Below are positions 6,521-10,979 of a stretch of 10,979 nt of DNA, one piece after another. How positions within the stretch are numbered: the stretch's first letter is position 1; each line of letters opens with the position of its first letter. The DNA comes from Thiomonas sp. Its GTDB lineage: Bacteria > Pseudomonadota > Gammaproteobacteria > Burkholderiales > Burkholderiaceae_C. The stretch lies in NCBI GenBank assembly GCA_027451915.1, contig DAIDHU010000265.1:1-10979 (forward strand), written 5' to 3'. The notes beneath the pieces are model-generated. The model had not been told where the DNA came from. It made no database searches and was given only the letters and a program-made list of their open reading frames with translations. Both the position numbers and the translations under genes were made by a program.

Positions 6521-7341
6521 GGCTCGAGTTCGATCGCCAGGTGGCGCCCGGGCTGTTGCTCGAGCACCAGCCGGCCCGCCTGGGCGCGGGCCAGGCGCTG
6601 CAGCAGGCCAAGCGAACGCGCGGTCGGAATGCTTCGGCGCAGCGCCTCCAGGCCGGCGTGCTCCAGGGTGTGCGCGGGGGCGTCGGTGAAGGCCGCGGCG
6701 GGGTCCACCGCGATGCTGGCCAGCGCCCCGGCCGTGCCGCGCGGCGACAGCAGCAGCGCCACCGCGAAGCCGTCCGCGATGGGCCTCGCGCTGCGCAGCG
6801 GCTCGGGATACTCGGTGTCATAGGCCAGCAGCAGCACGTCCTCGCCGCTGGTGCGCAGCTGCACCAGCGCCTCCAGCAGGCCGGCCGCGAAACTGCCGTC
6901 GTGGGGAGCGCACAGCACGGCCGAGGCCGCCATCGAGCCGGTGGCGATGCCCCAGTAGCCGGAGGCCGCGTTGTGCACGGAGTTGTGGAACCGGGTCGGG
7001 GAGATGAGGCGGTCCTGCGAGGCCAGGGCCTCGCACAAGGCATGGCAGTTGGGCCCGTCGCCGCTGGAGGCGGCGAACACCGTGCGCAAATCGGCCGCGC
7101 CGCGCCCGGCCATCGCCAGGGCCTCGCCGCCGGTGGCCAGCGCCAGCTTGACCGCCGCGGTCGCGCGTCGCCGCTCGGCGGCTGGAAGGCCCAGGGCCGG
7201 CGGGAACTCGGTGCGGGCAGCCTGGTAGGCCGTCTCGCCGCGCAACAGCGCGGCCCCCGTGGGCCAGTCGGGCAGGCCCGGCCCCAGCAAGCCGATGCCT
7301 TGGACGCAGGCGCGCAGGCCCTGCGCGGGCGTGGCACTCAT
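6514..7341 (-). CDS. Short ketosynthase-like chain-length factor (ApeC-like)
   Basis: A 275-residue protein of the short beta-ketoacyl-synthase-like family that pairs with a true ketosynthase in aryl polyene loci as its chain-length factor. It keeps thiolase-fold features (VFAASSGDGPN at 88-98, FHNSVHNAASGYWGIATGS at 118-136, and AYDTEYPEPL at 173-182). At the position of the ketosynthase nucleophile it has SMAAS rather than a cysteine, and the second half with the two catalytic histidines is absent, so it should not condense on its own. ATG at 7341 forms an ATGA overlap with the ketosynthase stop and has a GGGGAG about 9 bases upstream. It probably forms a heterodimer with the upstream gene product. 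The family assignment is firm; the partner role comes from knowledge of related systems. Confidence 0.88.
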   Translation of the reverse strand: MSATPAQGLRACVQGIGLLGPGLPDWPTGAALLRGETAYQAARTEFPPALGLPAAERRRATAAVKLALATGGEALAMAGRGAADLRTVFAASSGDGPNCHALCEALASQDRLISPTRFHNSVHNAASGYWGIATGSMAASAVLCAPHDGSFAAGLLEALVQLRTSGEDVLLLAYDTEYPEPLRSARPIADGFAVALLLSPRGTAGALASIAVDPAAAFTDAPAHTLEHAGLEALRRSIPTARSLGLLQRLARAQAGRLVLEQQPGRHLAIELEPC

Positions 7342-8621
7342 CGACGCGGCTCCCCGGGCGGGCCGCCGTGGCCTCGCGCCTTGCAGGCATCGGCGCGCCC
7401 GAACACCAGCGAGCAATTGGTGCCGCCGAAGCCGAAGGAGTTGCTCATCACGAAGCCGAGCTGCGCGTGGGCGCAGTCCCGCTGGTAGCGCAGCCCTCCG
7501 GGGCCGGCAAGCGCCGGATCGAGTTCGCGCGTGCCCGGACTGGCGGGTATCAGGCCGTCGCGCAGCGCCAGCAGACTCAGCACCGCCTCCAGCCCTCCGG
7601 CCGCCCCCAGGGTGTGGCCGGTGGCGCCCTTGGTGGAATTGCATGGCGTGGTGTGGCCGAACACCGCGCCCACGGCGCGGCTCTCGGCCGCATCGTTGCT
7701 GGGCGTGGCCGTGCCGTGGAGATTGATGTAGTCGATCCCTTCGGCCCGCAGGCCCGCCTGTTGCAGCGCCTGCCGCATGGCCAGGCTCGCGCCGAGGCCT
7801 TCGGGATGGGGGGAGGACATGTGGTACGCGTCGCTGGATTCCCCGCAACCCAGCAGCAGCACATCCTCGTCGCGCAGCTGCCCGCATGCGCGTTCCAGCA
7901 GCACGAAGGCCCCCGCCTCTCCCAGCGACAGGCCCTTGCGCGCCGCATCGAAGGGACGGCAGGGCTCCCGGGAGAGCAACTCCAGCGCATGGAAACCGTA
8001 CAGCGTGGTCAGGCACAGGGAGTCCACGCCGCCGACCACCGCGCAGTCCACGAGTCCGGCGGCGATCATGCGCTGCGCGGTGGCGAACACCTTGGCGCTG
8101 GAGGAGCAGGCGGAGGAAATGACAAAACTCGGGCCTTGCAGTCCCAGGCGCCGGGCCACGAAGTCGGCGAGCGAGGCGTTGCTCTGGGTGCCCGTGTAGT
8201 GAAAATCCGCCGGCAGCGCGCCGCGCTCGTCGCGCCGCCGATAAGCCAGTTCCGTCTGCAGGATCCCCGAAGTGCTGGTGCCGACGAAAACTCCCACGCG
8301 GGCGGCTCCGTGGCGCGCCACAGCCTGCTCCACCGCCTGCGCGAAACCGTCCTGGCGCAGGCTGAGCTCGGCCAGGCGGTTGTTGCGGCAGTCGAACTCC
8401 CGCAGGCCGGGCGCCGGGAGCTCGTCCAGGTCGACGTCGTCCACCCCTTGCACCTCGCCGATCCAGGTGGGCAGGTCGACGATGTCGAAATCGCAGGGCT
8501 TGAGTCCGCTGCCGCCCTCGCGCGCCGCGGCGGCGTGCGCGGCCAGGCCGGCGCCCAGGCAGCTGGTCGCGGTGGCATGGGCAAGGCGCAGGGGCGGGAG
8601 CGCGAGGGCGACGGGATCCAT
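7338..8621 (-). CDS. Beta-ketoacyl-[acyl-carrier-protein] synthase (FabF/ApeO-like)
   Basis: Chain-elongating ketosynthase of 427 residues, condensing malonyl-ACP with the growing acyl chain. All catalytic elements are present: nucleophile C172 (ISSACSSSAKVF), H302 (LHGTATPSND), K331 and H336 (KGATGHTLGAAG), and the Gly-rich NSFGFGGTN at 394-402. An insert around 44-60 (DFDIVDLPTWIGEV) resembles aryl polyene ketosynthases more than housekeeping FabF. ATG at 8621 gives a normal N-terminus. No Shine-Dalgarno is visible, and 35 bp separate it from the deacetylase stop, the only gap in an otherwise overlapping operon. Reading further upstream in frame only adds sequence that belongs to the deacetylase gene. 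It is expected to work as a dimer with the short chain-length factor encoded immediately downstream. Confidence 0.93.
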   Translation of the reverse strand: MDPVALALPPLRLAHATATSCLGAGLAAHAAAAREGGSGLKPCDFDIVDLPTWIGEVQGVDDVDLDELPAPGLREFDCRNNRLAELSLRQDGFAQAVEQAVARHGAARVGVFVGTSTSGILQTELAYRRRDERGALPADFHYTGTQSNASLADFVARRLGLQGPSFVISSACSSSAKVFATAQRMIAAGLVDCAVVGGVDSLCLTTLYGFHALELLSREPCRPFDAARKGLSLGEAGAFVLLERACGQLRDEDVLLLGCGESSDAYHMSSPHPEGLGASLAMRQALQQAGLRAEGIDYINLHGTATPSNDAAESRAVGAVFGHTTPCNSTKGATGHTLGAAGGLEAVLSLLALRDGLIPASPGTRELDPALAGPGGLRYQRDCAHAQLGFVMSNSFGFGGTNCSLVFGRADACKARGHGGPPGEPRR

Positions 8622-8656
8622 GATGCGTTGCAACTGTAACCAAGCCGCGGGCTGGC

Positions 8657-9484
8657 TCAGCCAAGGTCCTGCGGCGGCACGGGCAGGGCCACCGCGCGCA
8701 ACGAGCGTTCGCGCAGCAGCTCCAGCAATGCGGGCAGCACCTGCAGGATCACCGCGTCGGCGCGTGCCCCGGCCGCTCCATGGCCGTCGTGCAACAACAG
8801 GATGTCGCCGGCGGCCAGGCCGCGGCTGAGCCGGCGCAGCACCCGGGCCGGGTCGCGCTCGCGGGTATCGAAGCCGCGACGGGTCCACGATGCGAGCTGC
8901 AGCCCCGTGTGACGCAGCGCCGGCCAGCACCAGGGGTTGCGGAACCCGGCGGGTGCGCGAAAGTAGCTCGGCGCCACGCCGGTGGCGGCCTGGATCAAGG
9001 CCTGGCCCGCGGCCAGCTCGGCGCGGTACCCGCGAGGGCCGAGCAGCGCGAAATCATGCCGGTGGCGCGCGGAATGGTTTTCCACCCGGTGTCCGCGGCG
9101 CACGATCTCGCGGGCCAGCTCGGGATGGCGCGCGACACGCTCGCCGATGCAGAAAAAGCTGGCCTTGGCGCCGTGGGCGTCGAGCATGTCCAGCACGGCA
9201 GGGGTCACCAGTGGCTCGGGGCCGTCGTCGATGGTCAGCGCGACTTCGCCCCGCGCCGCGTGCGCCGGCGCAAGGCGCAGCAGGTTCGGGCCCAGCAGGC
9301 GCGTACGCGGCCACAGGCTCAACGCGGTCACCAGCGCATGGCTGAGCAGGGCCGAGCCCAGGGCCCAGGGCCACGCCGCCGGCACCGCCAGCACCCCGGC
9401 AAGCGCCGCCACGTGCACCCCGCCTACGCCGAGCAGCACGGGAGGCAGGCCCGCGCCTTTCGCCCCGGAGCCCGCGGTGCTCAT
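8657..9484 (-). CDS. Membrane-anchored NodB-type polysaccharide deacetylase
   Basis: A 275-residue carbohydrate esterase family 4-like protein that would remove N- or O-acetyl groups from a sugar. The NodB motifs are complete: TIDDGP at 84-89 (D86/D87), the metal-binding H137 and H141 (NHSARH), R176 and P178 (RAPAG), and H232/D233 in LLLHDGH. Before the catalytic domain are two hydrophobic stretches (about 13-35 and 38-57), probably a membrane hairpin; the basic residues just after it (60-70) suggest that the catalytic domain faces the cytoplasm, by the positive-inside rule. ATG at 9484 overlaps the exporter stop (ATGA) and has a strong GGGGAGG ribosome-binding site. Placed between exporter and ketosynthase, it probably modifies the sugar joined to the polyene by the glycosyltransferase; the substrate is unproven. 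Confidence 0.9.
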   Translation of the reverse strand: MSTAGSGAKGAGLPPVLLGVGGVHVAALAGVLAVPAAWPWALGSALLSHALVTALSLWPRTRLLGPNLLRLAPAHAARGEVALTIDDGPEPLVTPAVLDMLDAHGAKASFFCIGERVARHPELAREIVRRGHRVENHSARHRHDFALLGPRGYRAELAAGQALIQAATGVAPSYFRAPAGFRNPWCWPALRHTGLQLASWTRRGFDTRERDPARVLRRLSRGLAAGDILLLHDGHGAAGARADAVILQVLPALLELLRERSLRAVALPVPPQDLG

Positions 9485-10979
9485 GGCGCGACCTCCCCGC
9501 CCGCGCCGGGGTCGGCGGGCGCGCCGCCTGGTCCGGACCAGGCGGCCGAGAACACCAGCGCCAGCAGGGCTCCGGGGGCGACCGTGGCCCCCAGGGAGGC
9601 GAGCACGGGAACGCCCGACACCAACAGCGGCCCGAACCCGGCCACCGTGCTCAGGTTGGCGAACACCAGCGAGCTCAGGGTGCGCGGGGTGATGCCGCCG
9701 TGGCGCCGAGCGCCGTCGAAGAACAGGGCATAGTTCGAACCCGCGGCGATCACCAGCATCATGCCGATCAGGTGCAGCAGATTGAGCCTTTGGCCCAGCA
9801 GCGCCAGGCCCGCGGCGACCACCAGCACCGAAGCCAGCAGGGGCGCCAGCACCCTTGCCACCCGGCTCGCGGAGCGCAGCGCCAGCCACAGCAATGCCGC
9901 CATGCCGATCACGCCCGCCAGCGAAAGCTCGATGGCCCTGTGCAGATAGCGTCTGTACAGCTGCTCGGTCGTCTCGCCCAGGTCCACGACGACGGCGCCC
10001 GTGCCGCGCAGTGCCTCGCGTACCCGTGCCAGATCGAGGGTGCCGCCGGCAGGCGCGCGAAGGGGCAGCAGGGCCGTCCAGCCGCCATGGGAGGCGTGCC
10101 GATCCCGCAGCAGCATGCCGTCCAGCGCCAGGGCGAAGGAGCTGTGCTCGAGATCCGCGCGCGTGAGCAGGGGAGCCGCGCGGGCGGCCGCGACCTCGGC
10201 CACGAAGGGCCTGAACAGACCGGGTTTCACAGGCAGGCCGGCCACCGCCGAGCGCAGGCGGGCTTCGAGCAGCGCGGCGTCGGGCAGCGCCGCCTGGCGT
10301 GCGCGCTGGGTACGCGCGCTGGGCAGGTAGCGCGCGGGGCTGTCGAAACCGCCGATGAGTCCCTGGCGGCGCAGCGCCTGCAGCCGGGGAGTCATCGCCT
10401 CCGCGGCCTCGAGCACCGCCTCCTGGCTGGCGCCGCCCAGGGCCACCAGGTCACCGGAGTCCGCGGCTCCGATCTGCCGACGCAGCGTGACGTCGGCCTC
10501 GAGCATGCCCCGGGGAATCGGACTGAGCGCGCCCAGGCGGCTGTTCCAAAGCTGATGGCGCTGCGCCAGCAACACCGAGGCCGAGGCCAGCACCAGCAGC
10601 GCCAGCCCGAGGCGCAGGCGCCGCAGCCCCCGCACGGCAGCGGCCAGATGCTCGCCGACCCGCGACAGATCGCGCACGACCAGCCCTCGCGGCAGCAGCT
10701 CGGGCAGCACGAAGCGCGTGACCAGCGCGGCCGCGAGTACCCCGACCATGGAGTAGGCGCCGATCTGCGCCAGGCCGGGGAAATCCGACAGCAGCAGGCT
10801 GGCGAAGCCCACCATCGAGGTCAGCATGCCCAGGCGCACCGTGGGCCAGAAGCGGCGCAGCCACGCGCGACGCGCGCTTGCCATCGCGGCCGCGTCCATG
10901 CGAGGCCCGGCGGGGCCCGACTGCACGAAAAAGTAGATGGAATAGTCCACCGCCTCGCCCATCAGGGCCGTGCCGAAGC
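9481..10979 (-). CDS. MMPL/RND-family exporter, C-terminal 498 residues (start beyond window edge)
   Basis: Inner-membrane transporter of the MMPL/RND superfamily, the class found in aryl polyene and xanthomonadin loci as the predicted exporter of the lipid product. The frame is open to the right edge; 498 residues are visible. They begin with the conserved RND segment FGTALMGEAVDYSIYFF, then helices at about 48-64, 68-90 and 121-138, a periplasmic domain (about 140-345) and the second helix bundle (about 350-368, 374-395, 398-420, 433-455 and 458-480). The second bundle repeats the proton-relay-like motif as GSNYALFFDGARR (413-425), with N in place of the Asp found in the first copy. The C-terminus is a Gly/Pro-rich tail. 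Typical relatives are about 750-800 residues, so roughly 260-300 are missing. It lies upstream of the deacetylase with an ATGA overlap. Confidence 0.92.
   Translation of the reverse strand, partial: FGTALMGEAVDYSIYFFVQSGPAGPRMDAAAMASARRAWLRRFWPTVRLGMLTSMVGFASLLLSDFPGLAQIGAYSMVGVLAAALVTRFVLPELLPRGLVVRDLSRVGEHLAAAVRGLRRLRLGLALLVLASASVLLAQRHQLWNSRLGALSPIPRGMLEADVTLRRQIGAADSGDLVALGGASQEAVLEAAEAMTPRLQALRRQGLIGGFDSPARYLPSARTQRARQAALPDAALLEARLRSAVAGLPVKPGLFRPFVAEVAAARAAPLLTRADLEHSSFALALDGMLLRDRHASHGGWTALLPLRAPAGGTLDLARVREALRGTGAVVVDLGETTEQLYRRYLHRAIELSLAGVIGMAALLWLALRSASRVARVLAPLLASVLVVAAGLALLGQRLNLLHLIGMMLVIAAGSNYALFFDGARRHGGITPRTLSSLVFANLSTVAGFGPLLVSGVPVLASLGATVAPGALLALVFSAAWSGPGGAPADPGAGGEVAP

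Noticed and set aside
7368..8639. Plus-strand open frame opposite the ketosynthase (423 residues)
   Set aside because: It mirrors the ketosynthase codons, has no motifs, and the opposite strand carries the full catalytic set.
9485..9889. N-terminal extension of the deacetylase frame upstream of 9484
   Set aside because: The extension is antisense-like Arg/Gly-rich sequence in another frame of the exporter gene; ATG 9484 has both a strong ribosome-binding site and the ATGA overlap.
1..10979. Mobile elements, tRNA/rRNA genes, CRISPR arrays
   Set aside because: No transposase-like protein, flanking terminal repeats, cloverleaf or regularly spaced repeats were seen; nearly all of the window is occupied by intact coding sequence.

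Overview
The window is very GC-rich, with strong codon-position bias, short intergenic gaps and many 4-bp ATGA stop/start overlaps. The pairing of an SDR-type L-threonine dehydrogenase with 2-amino-3-ketobutyrate CoA ligase, next to an aryl-polyene-like locus, points to a betaproteobacterium, most likely of the order Burkholderiales. The genus cannot be fixed from the sequence alone.

Layout, left to right. (1) 1-632, minus: the N-terminal 210 residues of a soluble PAS-type methyl-accepting chemotaxis protein, cut by the left edge. (2) 633-817: a short gap with a perfect 8-bp inverted repeat. (3) 818-2973, minus: kbl and tdh as a two-gene operon (kbl first, ATGA overlap) converting threonine to glycine plus acetyl-CoA. 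(4) 2974-3083: a divergent control region with two GAACATGTT palindromes. (5) 3084-5275, plus: an XRE/cupin regulator, a PlsC-type acyltransferase and a family 2 glycosyltransferase, tightly packed. (6) 5256-10979, minus: a six-gene operon read leftward, in transcription order MMPL/RND exporter (cut by the right edge), membrane-anchored NodB-type polysaccharide deacetylase, ketosynthase, short ketosynthase-like chain-length factor, hotdog dehydratase and ketoacyl-ACP reductase. It ends tail-to-tail with the glycosyltransferase, overlapping it by 20 bp.

Blocks 5 and 6 together look like about half of an aryl polyene (xanthomonadin/APE-type) gene cluster. The ketosynthase and chain-length factor extend the chain, the reductase and dehydratase process each cycle to conjugated double bonds, the acyltransferase and glycosyltransferase would attach the polyene to a lipid or sugar carrier, and the MMPL protein would export it. 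Acyl carrier proteins, starter-unit enzymes, thioesterase and LolA-like protein are not in the window and probably lie beyond the right edge. The unusual points are the deacetylase inside the core operon, and the regulator, which sits divergently from the threonine genes but directly upstream of the acyltransferase and so may link threonine/glycine catabolism to the pigment locus. No RNA genes, insertion sequences, CRISPR arrays or clear intrinsic terminators were seen.
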